Positions 35,658-44,389 of a DNA stretch of 64,000 nt are shown piece after piece. The notes under the pieces are model-generated. The model made no database searches. It saw only the letters and a program-made list of their open reading frames with translations, and was not told the origin of the DNA. The stretch lies in assembly GCA_017620235.1 (NCBI GenBank), contig JAFZQT010000047.1:62001-126000 (forward strand). Direction: 5' to 3'. The position numbers were made by a program, and so were the translations under genes. Every line of letters begins with the position of its first letter. Position 1 is the first letter of the stretch. Origin of the DNA: Butyrivibrio sp. GTDB lineage: Bacteria > Bacillota > Clostridia > Lachnospirales > Lachnospiraceae.

Positions 35658-36019
35658 AAAAAAACAGTATAGCGGGTGCTTTGCAGATGCAGGGGGCTGT
35701 TATCGTGTATTCACTTTCAACTGTTGCAGCTAAATTCGCTTCTGAATATCCTGCTTTTTCTCTTGGATGGATTGGATTCTTTTTTCTTGAATTTGTTGTT
35801 TTGGCAATTTATGCGATTATCTGGCAGCAGGTAATAAAAAAATTTCAGCTCTCCGTGGCTTATTCGAATAAGGCTATCACATTGATGTGGTCTATGCTCT
35901 GGAATTTTGTGATTTTTTCAGAAAAAATTACTCCGGGTATGGTAATAGGAGTTCTTATTGTTATTGCGGGAGTTATTGTTATGAACAGCGCATCGGAGGA
36001 GGAAACGGAAAGTGAATAA
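35654..36019 (+). CDS. Small EamA/SMR-type membrane transporter, subunit 1
   Basis: A 121-residue protein with four hydrophobic segments and an acidic C-terminus (SASEEETESE). SNKAITLMWSMLWNFVIFSEKITPGMVIGVLIVIAGVIVM is the typical end of an EamA/SMR half-transporter. ArnE/ArnF, which flip undecaprenyl-phosphate-aminoarabinose, have the same size and paired layout. The ATG overlaps the stop of the SGNH-like gene by 4 bases and the stop overlaps the next gene by 8, so the three are probably coupled. Confidence 0.75.
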   Translation: MKKNSIAGALQMQGAVIVYSLSTVAAKFASEYPAFSLGWIGFFFLEFVVLAIYAIIWQQVIKKFQLSVAYSNKAITLMWSMLWNFVIFSEKITPGMVIGVLIVIAGVIVMNSASEEETESE

Positions 36020-36359
36020 GTATTTTTTACTGATGCTTTTGGCGGAGCTTATAGCATCTTCCTCCCAGATATTTTTGAAAATGAGTTCAAAAAAGAGTTA
36101 TCCTTCGGTAATAAGAGAGTATCTAAACTGCCTGGTAATTGGCGGATATTCGTTACTTATGGTGTCAATGGTCATAACTGTTTTTGCGTATCAGAAAGAT
36201 AAGCTTGGGTACATGGGAACGGTAGTCATGGAGCCCATAAGCTATGTTTTTGTAATGATATTGTCGAGGATTGTATTTAAAGAGAAGATATCAGCAAGAA
36301 AGATTGCGGGGATGAGTCTTATTATCTGTGGGATTGCAGTTTTTTTTCTGAATAAATAA
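36012..36359 (+). CDS. Small EamA/SMR-type membrane transporter, subunit 2
   Basis: A 115-residue protein with four membrane spans. LLAELIASSSQIFLKMSSKK and MEPISYVFVMILSRIVFKEKISARKIAGMSLIICGI are typical of SMR/EamA half-size transporters. It differs from subunit 1, so a heterodimer is likely, as for ArnE-ArnF. The GTG start at 36012 lies inside the end of subunit 1. A lipid-linked-sugar flippase for the GtrB-like transferases of the locus is a reasonable inference. The operon probably ends here, with a 180-base gap following. Confidence 0.75.
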   Translation: MNKYFLLMLLAELIASSSQIFLKMSSKKSYPSVIREYLNCLVIGGYSLLMVSMVITVFAYQKDKLGYMGTVVMEPISYVFVMILSRIVFKEKISARKIAGMSLIICGIAVFFLNK

Positions 36360-36413
36360 TTAAAGCGGAATGGGGGCATGATTCTGCAAATATACGATAT
36401 TTAGAAACAAAAA

Positions 36414-36462
36414 TTCCGAATGATAACAAAAAGTTGTTATTGTATTTCGGAAATGTTAAAAT
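36414..36462 (+). promoter_or_regulatory. Promoter embedded in a hairpin, upstream of the GH25 gene
   Basis: -35 TTGTTA (36434-36439), 17-bp spacer, extended -10 TGT-TAAAAT (-10 at 36457-36462); start near 36469, leader about 70 nt. The -35 lies inside a two-step inverted repeat: TTCCGAA (36414) with TTCGGAA (36446), and within it ATAACAA (36423) with TTGTTAT (36434). This dyad could be an operator or, read on the other strand, a hairpin followed by TTTTTG. The rest of the 36360-36539 gap shows nothing else. Confidence 0.6.
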
Positions 36463-36539
36463 GCTATATATGGTATAGGGGGTTATCGAGGGAGGATATA
36501 TTTAGCTACGAAAATTGATTAATCGTACGAGGAGTGTAT

Positions 36540-39500
36540 ATGAAAAAGACAACTAAGCGCGGATTGTTTCTCAGCCGCAAACCTTCTAATGACAGGAAGA
36601 AAAGAGACAACAGGGATTACAGAGAAGAATACGACAGAGATTATGACGTTCGTGACGATCGTGAATACGACGAATATTGTGACTACGCTGATGAGCGTGG
36701 ATATGATGATCGTCGCTATGACAAGGAGTATGAGGTCTTTGCTGATAATCGCGATTACAGAGCTGAGCGCGATTACGAAGACTACGATTACGACCGCGAT
36801 TATGAAGATAACAACCGGGACTATGTAGATAATCGTGCATATAATGATGCAAACTACGATTATGATCAAAGATATGAAAAAGATGATTACGATAGGGATT
36901 ATGCCGATGATGACCGCGATTATGAAAATGGTGATGATTACGGTCATGGTTATGCGGATGATGATCGCTATTATGCTGGTGATGCGCGTCATTATGATGA
37001 TGAACCGCGCGGCTATGAGCGCATGATCGACGAGCAGTACGATGAGCAGGACTACGACAGAGATTATGCCGATGATGATCGCGACTATTTTGAAGATGAT
37101 CGCCAGTTTGAAAATGCCGGTTTTGCAAGTGCATTTAACGGTGATAATGAATATGACTATAGATATGATGAAGAATTAGCCCGTGGAAACAAGGCGTCTA
37201 AAAAGGGAAAGTATAAAAATAGTAAAAAACATTCCGGACGCAGGGCGGAAGATGATTATGATGAAGGAATCACATCTGCTTTTGGAAGGTTTGGAAAATT
37301 CTTAAAGAATACAACTCCTGTTGAGAGAACAGCAGCAGTTGTTGCTGTCGTAATTGTTTCAGGTGCAATTGTTACAGGAGTATTCTATTCTGCTGCACTG
37401 GGTAAGAGTCAGGAAATCAGTGCTTTTGCCGATGTGGGATCGACTATGAGCGATGTTCAGATTGTTGGACAGAGCGGACTTGATGCGGTTGCTGATGCTG
37501 AAAAAGCAAAACAGATGACTGCAGATATTATTGAGGAATCCAAAGAAGAAAAGGTTGAAGAGGTCGTAGAAGAAAAAGAAGAGAAGGAAGAGGAAGTTAA
37601 AGGCGGAAAAGTAAGCGTCAATGTTTCTTCAATCAAGAGTGACCTTAAGATTAAGTTTGTTGGCAGCAATAAAAAGCTTGTTGCAAAAGTTCCTTTTAAG
37701 GTAACTGTTGAAACACCGGACGGATCTACAGTTAATTATGAAGATGATGACAAAGACGGTATCATCTACAAAAAGGATATGAAAGCCGGCACTTACAAGG
37801 TTACACCAAGTGCACTTCCTGCTGAGTTTTCACAGTACAGCCTTGATACATCTACCAAATCGGTAAAGGTTAAAGATAAGGTAGAGATGAAGGCGGTTGA
37901 TGTCAGCAACGAGGTTAAGAAAGAATCACAGGTTAATGTTGCAAAAGAAGATACAGCAGTAAAGAATGTTGTAGAATCAACGCTCAAGGATACGGTAGAG
38001 TATGTTGAGAGTGAGAAGATTCCTGCTGACGGAACTGCTGCTGATGGAAGCGGAACATATAAGAAAATTGACAAGGATAATATCACAGATCCGATGACTC
38101 AGTCATCTTTAATTGATTTCACAAGCTTTAGGACTGTGGCATTGTTTACAAGTACAAGTGCAGATTCAGCTTTGTCTAGTGAAGCAAAGTCAGAGAATGA
38201 GGACAGTTCAGCTGATAATAGCAAAGAGACAAATGACGATGCAGCAAGTACGGGCGGAAATGCAGGGGGAAGCGCCTCGGCTCCAGCTACTGAAGAAAAT
38301 GGTAAAAAAGAGAATAATACTCCATCTGAAGAGGATCTGAGAAAAGCAGAGATTGAGAAAAATGGTAAGGTTCCTGTAAAAACATCAATCTCACTTGAAG
38401 TTGGTGAATCAAAAGATATTGAATTTACTGCCAGCGTTTCAACAAAAGTAAGTCTTTCTTCAAATAACGGAAATGTATCATGCAGTGGAACTACAATTAA
38501 GGGTGTACAAGAAGGAACATCAACGGTTACAGTTTCAGCTGACAAGTATAAAGATAATGAGATTACAGTTACTGTTAAGGCTAAGAAAGAATTAAAGACA
38601 AAGACCGATAGGTTTGAGAAGACTGTAAATGATACGATTTCAGTAGGTGATTATCTTGATACTCCTATAGGAGATTGCAAGATTACAAGTGATAACACAA
38701 ATGTTGCTACAGTTTCTTCAAATGGCGATATTAAGATTGTAGGTAAGGGAAATGCAAAGATTACGATTACTGCATATAACCAGACCAAGTCAATCAGTAT
38801 TACTGCAAAGGATTTACCTGCAAAGGATCTTCCTATCAAGTTCAATAAGGTCACAATTGGCAAAGATGAGAAGACAAGTATCGGATTGAACGGTAACGAT
38901 TACCCGGGACTTAAAGGTAAAGCTGAGGATGGCTCTATAGTTTCTGTTTCCGGAACTGATATTCAGGGTAAGAAGGCAGGAAAGACAAAAGTCACATATA
39001 CTGCAACGGGATACAATGAGTTCGCTATCGAAGTGACTGTTGTAGATAAAAAGGCAAAGCTTAAGACTCGCGACGGTAAAACTGTTTATGTAAAGAACTC
39101 TGACGGCAGTTACAGAGAGGCAACCAATGAGGACTATTACAACAAAGAAGAGTTCTTCCTTAAAGAAAAAGGTGAGGGCGATTTCAAATACAAAGGCTGG
39201 CAGACAATAAACGGTAAGACCTATTATTACAATAAAAACTGTGATTTCGTTACAGGTGAGCAGGTTATTCAGGATGTCAAATATGTATTTGGAAGTGACG
39301 GAGTTCTTACAACTTCTTCCGGAGCAAGAGGAATCGATGTAAGTAAGTGGAACGGTTCGATTGACTGGAAGGCTGTAAGAAACGAAGGAATAGAATTCGT
39401 TATCATCAGATGTGGATATAGAGGTTCATCGCAGGGCGCACTTATCGAGGATCCTACTTTCAGGACTAACATAAAAGGTGCTCAGGCAGCAGGTCTTAAG

Positions 39501-39911
39501 GTGGGCGTTTACTTCTTTACACAGGCTGTAAATGAAGCGGAAGCCGTTGAAGAAGCATCAATGGTAATCGAGCTTTGCAAGGGATATGGACTTTCATTCC
39601 CTGTATATCTTGATGTAGAAGGAAGTAACGGTCGAGGCGATGCAATAAGCGCAGCTCAGAGAACAGCTAATATCAAGGCGTTCTGCGGAACAATTCAGAA
39701 TGCGGGATATAAGGCCGGCGTATACGCTAACAAGACTTGGTTTACAAGTAAGATCAATACAAGTCAGCTTACAAGTTATAAGATCTGGCTTGCTCAGTAC
39801 GCAGCAAGTCCCAGCTATAATGCTACAAGATATGATATGTGGCAGCATACATCAAAAGGTAAGGTATCCGGTATTTCCGGAAATGTTGACCTTAACATTT
39901 TGTACAGATGA
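36540..39911 (+). CDS. Membrane-anchored GH25 lysozyme with Asp/Tyr/Arg-repeat cytoplasmic tail
   Basis: A 1,123-residue protein. The ATG at 36540 has CGAGGAG 5 bases upstream; the GTG at 36534 overlaps that SD. In order: residues about 20-215, repeats of the RDYxDD type; 216-260, basic linker; membrane span about 262-287; acidic linker; a Cna-B-like segment (about 360-445); Ser/Asn-rich linker; three Ig-like BIG_2-type domains (about 610-840); a KGWQTINGKTYYYNKN wall-binding-like repeat (about 882); and a GH25 muramidase (about 928-1120) with GIDVSKWNGSIDW and PVYLDVEGS holding the catalytic acids. It should cut peptidoglycan glycan strands while tethered to the membrane. It has its own promoter. 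The N-terminal tail resembles those at 34215 and 58998. Confidence 0.87.
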   Translation: MKKTTKRGLFLSRKPSNDRKKRDNRDYREEYDRDYDVRDDREYDEYCDYADERGYDDRRYDKEYEVFADNRDYRAERDYEDYDYDRDYEDNNRDYVDNRAYNDANYDYDQRYEKDDYDRDYADDDRDYENGDDYGHGYADDDRYYAGDARHYDDEPRGYERMIDEQYDEQDYDRDYADDDRDYFEDDRQFENAGFASAFNGDNEYDYRYDEELARGNKASKKGKYKNSKKHSGRRAEDDYDEGITSAFGRFGKFLKNTTPVERTAAVVAVVIVSGAIVTGVFYSAALGKSQEISAFADVGSTMSDVQIVGQSGLDAVADAEKAKQMTADIIEESKEEKVEEVVEEKEEKEEEVKGGKVSVNVSSIKSDLKIKFVGSNKKLVAKVPFKVTVETPDGSTVNYEDDDKDGIIYKKDMKAGTYKVTPSALPAEFSQYSLDTSTKSVKVKDKVEMKAVDVSNEVKKESQVNVAKEDTAVKNVVESTLKDTVEYVESEKIPADGTAADGSGTYKKIDKDNITDPMTQSSLIDFTSFRTVALFTSTSADSALSSEAKSENEDSSADNSKETNDDAASTGGNAGGSASAPATEENGKKENNTPSEEDLRKAEIEKNGKVPVKTSISLEVGESKDIEFTASVSTKVSLSSNNGNVSCSGTTIKGVQEGTSTVTVSADKYKDNEITVTVKAKKELKTKTDRFEKTVNDTISVGDYLDTPIGDCKITSDNTNVATVSSNGDIKIVGKGNAKITITAYNQTKSISITAKDLPAKDLPIKFNKVTIGKDEKTSIGLNGNDYPGLKGKAEDGSIVSVSGTDIQGKKAGKTKVTYTATGYNEFAIEVTVVDKKAKLKTRDGKTVYVKNSDGSYREATNEDYYNKEEFFLKEKGEGDFKYKGWQTINGKTYYYNKNCDFVTGEQVIQDVKYVFGSDGVLTTSSGARGIDVSKWNGSIDWKAVRNEGIEFVIIRCGYRGSSQGALIEDPTFRTNIKGAQAAGLKVGVYFFTQAVNEAEAVEEASMVIELCKGYGLSFPVYLDVEGSNGRGDAISAAQRTANIKAFCGTIQNAGYKAGVYANKTWFTSKINTSQLTSYKIWLAQYAASPSYNATRYDMWQHTSKGKVSGISGNVDLNILYR

Positions 39912-39935
39912 TTATTTTGAATATAGGTACAATAT

Positions 39936-41444
39936 ATGAGTAACATCAACAAGAACAAAGGATTAGAATCTTTTAAGATTCTGTCCTTTGTTTTGCCTTT
40001 AATTTTTTATATTGGAATTGCGGCGTTTGACGGACCTGTGATGTGCGTGGATTCTCTGAGTTACGTAAGTATGGATTTTTCCAGAGAGCCTGTTTACCCG
40101 CTTTTTTTGGCATTTATCAGAAAGATATTTGAGACTTTCAAATTTTCCGGTGAATACCACGGACAACCCTCTTATCTTTTCTGCGTGGTGATACTTCAAA
40201 GTTTATTGTGGGTATATGCGGCTTGGCGACTTGGAAATGAGATCTGCAATGTTGCAATTCGTTATCTCAAGCAAGGGAGTGCTGTACTTCTTGGCTACGT
40301 GGGAGTATTTTCGCAGATGGCGGTTGCATCGCTCAATAGATTTGCTGCAAAAAGAGGCTCGATGTATTCCGAGAGTATCATGACAGAGGCGCTTGCGATA
40401 CCGTTATTTGTTATTTTTACGATAGAATTGTGGAATCTACACAGAGCATATCTTCAGCGAAATCTTGTAAGAGTATTTTTGTTGGCGATTCTTATTGCAA
40501 GCATAAGAAAGCAGATGCTTATCTGCCTTATTTTATGGGGATTTTCGGCGTTTGTTATTTACCTTTTTGTAAACAGACAGGAAGGGATACATAAGTTTTT
40601 TATAACTGTGCTTATGATAGTTGCGGCTATTGCAAGTATAAAAGGAATTGACAGGATTTATAATTCTGCGCTTCGCGGAAGGTTTGTAGAACATATAGGA
40701 AACAGCAAGGGCGGACTTGATACGGTTCTATACACGGCAAGAAGCGAAGATGCGGAGCTCTTTAAAGACTATGAGGGATATCCCAATCTCGATGCATTAT
40801 ATACCAATATCTATGAGACCTGTAAGGAGCAACAGCTTACAATTGAGTTTGCTCCCGGTTATGAAAAAAGAGATCAGGCGAATATATTTAATTCTGACTG
40901 GGCGGCGATGGCGTCTCATTATGCGGAGAGCTATGATGTCATAGGATTTGATATCGTGCAGGTTAAGTGTGATGAATACGTGGCGGAGCATTTTCCGGGG
41001 CTTGAGCTGTGTGATGCTCAGCTAAAAGAGGATCAGATAGAGGGAATCCTTTTTAAGACTCTTTTGAAAAATGATTTTGACAGGATTAAAAAGGGTGAAG
41101 GCAAAGCAGTAATATATGTATTTACTGCAAATGTGCTGAAAGCATTTGTTATATCGGTCGCAAATATCAGTCCGAAAATCCTTATTCCGGTGTCTTTCTT
41201 TATGTACCTGCTGTTTCTTACATCGTTTGTTCTTTTGTTTTTGAGCAGCGTGTTTGGAAACATGGGAAATGAGAAGAATGTGAAGGATGATTTTTTGTTA
41301 TTTGCATTTCTGACGCTTTCAGGAATTGCAATAAATTCTGTGGTTACGGGATCCATGATATTTCCGCAACCCAGATATATGTGCTATGGGATGGGACTCT
41401 TCTACTTGGCACTGACTTGTGATATAATAGCCACGAAAAAATGA
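39936..41444 (+). CDS. Polytopic membrane protein of unknown function
   Basis: A 502-residue protein with about ten hydrophobic segments. After the first span it reads GPVMCVDSLSYVSMDFSREPVYPLFLAFI, an acidic external loop in the position used by GT-C glycosyltransferases for their active site, so a GT39-like role is possible. A soluble segment of about 130 residues (about 245-375) precedes the last spans. No family signature is firm. It lies between the GH25 gene and rmlB, and its 3' end contains a promoter candidate for the rml genes. Confidence 0.6.
   Translation: MSNINKNKGLESFKILSFVLPLIFYIGIAAFDGPVMCVDSLSYVSMDFSREPVYPLFLAFIRKIFETFKFSGEYHGQPSYLFCVVILQSLLWVYAAWRLGNEICNVAIRYLKQGSAVLLGYVGVFSQMAVASLNRFAAKRGSMYSESIMTEALAIPLFVIFTIELWNLHRAYLQRNLVRVFLLAILIASIRKQMLICLILWGFSAFVIYLFVNRQEGIHKFFITVLMIVAAIASIKGIDRIYNSALRGRFVEHIGNSKGGLDTVLYTARSEDAELFKDYEGYPNLDALYTNIYETCKEQQLTIEFAPGYEKRDQANIFNSDWAAMASHYAESYDVIGFDIVQVKCDEYVAEHFPGLELCDAQLKEDQIEGILFKTLLKNDFDRIKKGEGKAVIYVFTANVLKAFVISVANISPKILIPVSFFMYLLFLTSFVLLFLSSVFGNMGNEKNVKDDFLLFAFLTLSGIAINSVVTGSMIFPQPRYMCYGMGLFYLALTCDIIATKK
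41420..41428 (+). promoter_or_regulatory. Extended -10 promoter candidate for the rml/export operon
   Basis: TGA-TATAAT (41420-41428) inside the last codons of the preceding gene: consensus -10 with a TGn extension. No good -35 at 17 bp. Start expected near 41435, with the rmlB ATG at 41464 preceded by AAAGGAAAGG. Confidence 0.4.
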
Positions 41445-41463
41445 AAAGGAAAGGTATACTAGG

Positions 41464-42549
41464 ATGAAAACTTATCTTGTAACTGGAGGTGCCGGATTTA
41501 TCGGTTCCAACTATATTCATTACATGTTCAAAAAATACGGAGACGAGATTCGCATCATAAATGTTGATGCACTTACATATGCAGGGAATCTTGAAAATCT
41601 TAAAGATGTTGAGGGACGTGACAACTATACTTTTGTAAAAGCAAATATTTGTGACAGAGATGCCATCAATAAGATCTTTGAAGAGAATGACATAGACAGA
41701 GTTGTTCACTTTGCGGCAGAGAGCCACGTTGACAGATCTATTGTTAATCCTGAGATTTTCGTTGAAACTAACGTTCTTGGAACAGCTACAATGCTTAATG
41801 CAGCTAAGAAAGCATGGGAGCTTCCCGATGGAACATTCAAAGAGGGCAAGAAGTTCCTTCATGTTTCAACAGATGAAGTTTACGGTTCACTTGATGACGA
41901 TCCGAATGCATATTTCTATGAGACAACACCTTATGATCCTCATAGCCCTTATTCAGCAAGTAAGGCAAGTTCAGATATGCTTGTAAAGGCTTATATGGAT
42001 ACATATAAGTTCCCGGCAAATATCACTAACTGTTCAAATAACTACGGACCTTATCAGTTCCCTGAGAAGCTCATTCCTCTTGTGATCAATAATGCACTTG
42101 CAGGTAAGGATCTTCCTGTATATGGAGACGGTAAGAATGTTCGTGACTGGCTCTTTGTTGAGGATCATGCGAAGGCAATTGACATGGTACAGGAAAAGGG
42201 CAGACTTTTTGAGACATACAATGTTGGTGGACACAACGAGAAGCAGAATATTGAGATCGTTAAGACAATCATTGATGTTCTCAGAGAAGAGCTTGATGAC
42301 AGTGATCCCAGAAAGGCTAAGCTCAGCTATGACCTTATTAAGTATGTAACAGACAGAAAAGGTCATGACAGAAGATATGCCATCGCTCCAGATAAGATTA
42401 AAAAAGAGATCGGTTGGGAACCAGAGACAATGTTTAAAGAAGGTATCAGAAAGACCATTAAATGGTACTTTGAGAACAACGACTGGATGGAGCACGTTAC
42501 AAGCGGCGATTACGAGAAATATTATACAAAGATGTATTCAGGAAGATAA
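41464..42549 (+). CDS. rmlB: dTDP-glucose 4,6-dehydratase
   Basis: A 361-residue extended SDR. TGGAGFIGSNYIHYM is the NAD-binding loop, NVDALTYAGNLENL and FAAESHVDRSI follow, then HVSTDEVYGSL (Thr-Asp-Glu acid/base triad) and the catalytic YSASK near residue 162, and NNYGPYQFPEKLIPL. It converts dTDP-glucose to dTDP-4-keto-6-deoxyglucose, the shared precursor of dTDP-rhamnose (with RmlC/RmlD) and of the 3-amino sugar made by the FdtA/FdtB-like pair at 2180-4688. rmlA follows after 15 bases. Confidence 0.96.
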   Translation: MKTYLVTGGAGFIGSNYIHYMFKKYGDEIRIINVDALTYAGNLENLKDVEGRDNYTFVKANICDRDAINKIFEENDIDRVVHFAAESHVDRSIVNPEIFVETNVLGTATMLNAAKKAWELPDGTFKEGKKFLHVSTDEVYGSLDDDPNAYFYETTPYDPHSPYSASKASSDMLVKAYMDTYKFPANITNCSNNYGPYQFPEKLIPLVINNALAGKDLPVYGDGKNVRDWLFVEDHAKAIDMVQEKGRLFETYNVGGHNEKQNIEIVKTIIDVLREELDDSDPRKAKLSYDLIKYVTDRKGHDRRYAIAPDKIKKEIGWEPETMFKEGIRKTIKWYFENNDWMEHVTSGDYEKYYTKMYSGR

Positions 42550-42564
42550 AAGAGGAGATTTACG

Positions 42565-43434
42565 ATGAAAGGTATAATTTTGGCGGGTGGATCGGGAACA
42601 AGACTTTATCCGCTTACAAGAGCAATTTCAAAACAGATAATGCCGGTATATGACAAGCCGATGATCTACTATCCGCTTTCAACTCTTATGCTTGCCGGTA
42701 TAAGAGATGTACTTATAATTTCAACTCCAAGAGACCTTCCTATATTTGAGGAGCTCTTTGGAACAGGTGAGCAGCTTGGAATGAACTTTAGCTATGCCGT
42801 TCAGGATCAGCCAAGAGGTCTCGCTGATGCATTTATTATTGGTGCAGATTTTATAGGTGACGATTCTGTTGCACTTGTTCTTGGAGACAATATCTTTTAC
42901 GGACAGAGTTTCTCAAAACTGCTTCGCGACGTGGCAGCAAGAGAAAAAGGTGCTACAATTTTTGGATACTATGTAAGAGATCCAAGAGCTTACGGAGTAG
43001 TTGAGTTTGACGAGAACGGAAAGGCTATCAGTATTGAAGAAAAGCCGGAGAATCCTAAGAGCAACTATGCTGTTCCGGGACTTTATTTCTATGACAATGA
43101 TGTTGTTGATATAGCAAAGAATGTTAAGCCTTCAGCTCGTGGTGAGATTGAGATAACAAGTATAAATAATGAGTATCTCAGAAGAGGAACTCTTCACGTT
43201 GAGACAATGGGAAGAGGATTTGCATGGCTTGATACAGGTAATCATGATTCACTTCTTGATGCAGCTGACTTTGTTTGTGCATTCCAGAAGAGGCAGGGAC
43301 TTTATGTTTCATGCATAGAGGAGATTGCTTACAAGCGTGGATTTATAGATAAGGAGCAGCTTCTCAAGCTTGCTGAACCTCTTATGAAGACAGATTACGG
43401 CAGATATCTTGTTGAGGTTGCAAACGGACTTTAA
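42565..43434 (+). CDS. rmlA: Glucose-1-phosphate thymidylyltransferase
   Basis: A 289-residue protein with [19 protein letters not shown] (nucleotide-binding loop), [67 protein letters not shown] and [12 protein letters not shown]. Length and motifs match the short RmlA type. It makes dTDP-glucose from glucose-1-phosphate and dTTP; the glucose-1-phosphate can come from the phosphoglucomutase at 53307. The SD is AGAGGAG. Confidence 0.96.
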   Translation: MKGIILAGGSGTRLYPLTRAISKQIMPVYDKPMIYYPLSTLMLAGIRDVLIISTPRDLPIFEELFGTGEQLGMNFSYAVQDQPRGLADAFIIGADFIGDDSVALVLGDNIFYGQSFSKLLRDVAAREKGATIFGYYVRDPRAYGVVEFDENGKAISIEEKPENPKSNYAVPGLYFYDNDVVDIAKNVKPSARGEIEITSINNEYLRRGTLHVETMGRGFAWLDTGNHDSLLDAADFVCAFQKRQGLYVSCIEEIAYKRGFIDKEQLLKLAEPLMKTDYGRYLVEVANGL

Positions 43435-43455
43435 TAAAAGAATCAGAGGTTGCAG

Positions 43456-43830
43456 ATGGACTATAAGGTATTCAGGACGGCGGTGCTTGCTATTGTCAGT
43501 GCGCTAATTTTGGTGCTGGTCATAGTCTATGCTACAAATGCCGACAAAATTAATGAGATTTTTGGTAAGGGTGGAGCTTTCGATGAAGGAGCTTCTGCCG
43601 CGACCTCTTTAAATGGCGAGTTTGGTATGTACGGAGAGCAGATTGGTGATAATACACAGAGCTTTTTGTATGAGGAAGGTTTTTTTGATGCGAATGAGGA
43701 GATTCCTTCGTTTGTTGTCACCAAAAAGAACGAGGAAAGCGCTTCTTCCGCAACATCTGAGATCGTCGCAGACGATAATGAAGAATATAATGACTATATA
43801 GAACCCGCGTTAGTTGTGGGAACGAATTGA
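43456..43830 (+). CDS. Small single-span membrane protein of unknown function
   Basis: A 124-residue protein with one N-terminal span (about 7-27: AVLAIVSALILVLVIVYA) and an acidic, Ser/Ala/Glu-rich external remainder with no recognisable domain. The ATG at 43456 follows CAGAGG by 6 bases; a TTG at 43450 is less likely. Codon use matches the neighbours and the SD is convincing, so it is probably real. It is inserted between rmlA and rmlC, genes normally adjacent. I do not recognise it; a role beside the export or wall-linking machinery is only suggested by position. Confidence 0.6.
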   Translation: MDYKVFRTAVLAIVSALILVLVIVYATNADKINEIFGKGGAFDEGASAATSLNGEFGMYGEQIGDNTQSFLYEEGFFDANEEIPSFVVTKKNEESASSATSEIVADDNEEYNDYIEPALVVGTN

Positions 43831-43843
43831 ATTGGAGAATAAA

Positions 43844-44389
43844 ATGGGTAAGATTAGCGTTGAAACATGTGAGATAGAGGGACTTAAGGTTATAACTCCG
43901 ACTGTATTCGGAGATGCCAGAGGATATTTTGTTGAGACTTATAACAAGAATGATTTTGTAGAAGCCGGTATTGACGTTGAATTTGTACAGGACAATCAGT
44001 CTGCAAGCAAACAGGGCGTTTTGAGAGGCCTTCATTTCCAGAAAAATTATCCTCAGGACAAGCTTGTTCGTTGCATAAACGGTGAAGTATTTGATGTTGC
44101 CGTTGATCTTAGGAGAAATTCCGCTACTTTTGGAAAGTGGTTTGGAGTTGTTTTATCTGCTGAGAACAAAAAACAGTTCTTTATTCCTAAGGGATTTGCT
44201 CACGGATTCTATGTGCTTTCTGAGTACGCTGAATTTGCTTATAAATGCTCTGATTTCTACCATCCAAACGATGAGGGTGGACTTATATGGAATGATCCTG
44301 ATATTGGAGTAGAGTGGCCACTTATAGATGGTGTAGAACTCAACCTTTCCGATAAGGACACCAAATGGGGAGGAATAAAAGAGTTTTGA
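43844..44389 (+). CDS. rmlC: dTDP-4-dehydrorhamnose 3,5-epimerase
   Basis: A 181-residue cupin. Motifs: TPTVFGDARGYFVETYNKNDF, FVQDNQSASKQGVLRGLHFQ (catalytic His region), QDKLVRCINGEVFDVAVDLR, FFIPKGFAHGFYVLSEYAEF, and FYHPNDEGGLIWNDPDIGVEWP. It epimerises C3 and C5 of dTDP-4-keto-6-deoxyglucose toward dTDP-L-rhamnose. The ATG at 43844 has a TTGGAGAA SD. RmlD, the last enzyme of the pathway, is not found in this window. Confidence 0.95.
   Translation: MGKISVETCEIEGLKVITPTVFGDARGYFVETYNKNDFVEAGIDVEFVQDNQSASKQGVLRGLHFQKNYPQDKLVRCINGEVFDVAVDLRRNSATFGKWFGVVLSAENKKQFFIPKGFAHGFYVLSEYAEFAYKCSDFYHPNDEGGLIWNDPDIGVEWPLIDGVELNLSDKDTKWGGIKEF

Noticed and set aside
36519..37134. Long minus-strand ORFs (157 and 182 codons) rich in Ile/Val or His/Arg
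   Set aside because: They are mirror images of the GAT/TAT/CGC repeats encoding the Asp/Tyr/Arg tail of the GH25 protein; no SD or domain, and biased composition explains the absence of stops.
38099..38545. Minus-strand 148-codon ORF
   Set aside because: Antisense of the Ser/Thr/Lys-rich linker of the GH25 protein; no start signal or recognisable domain.
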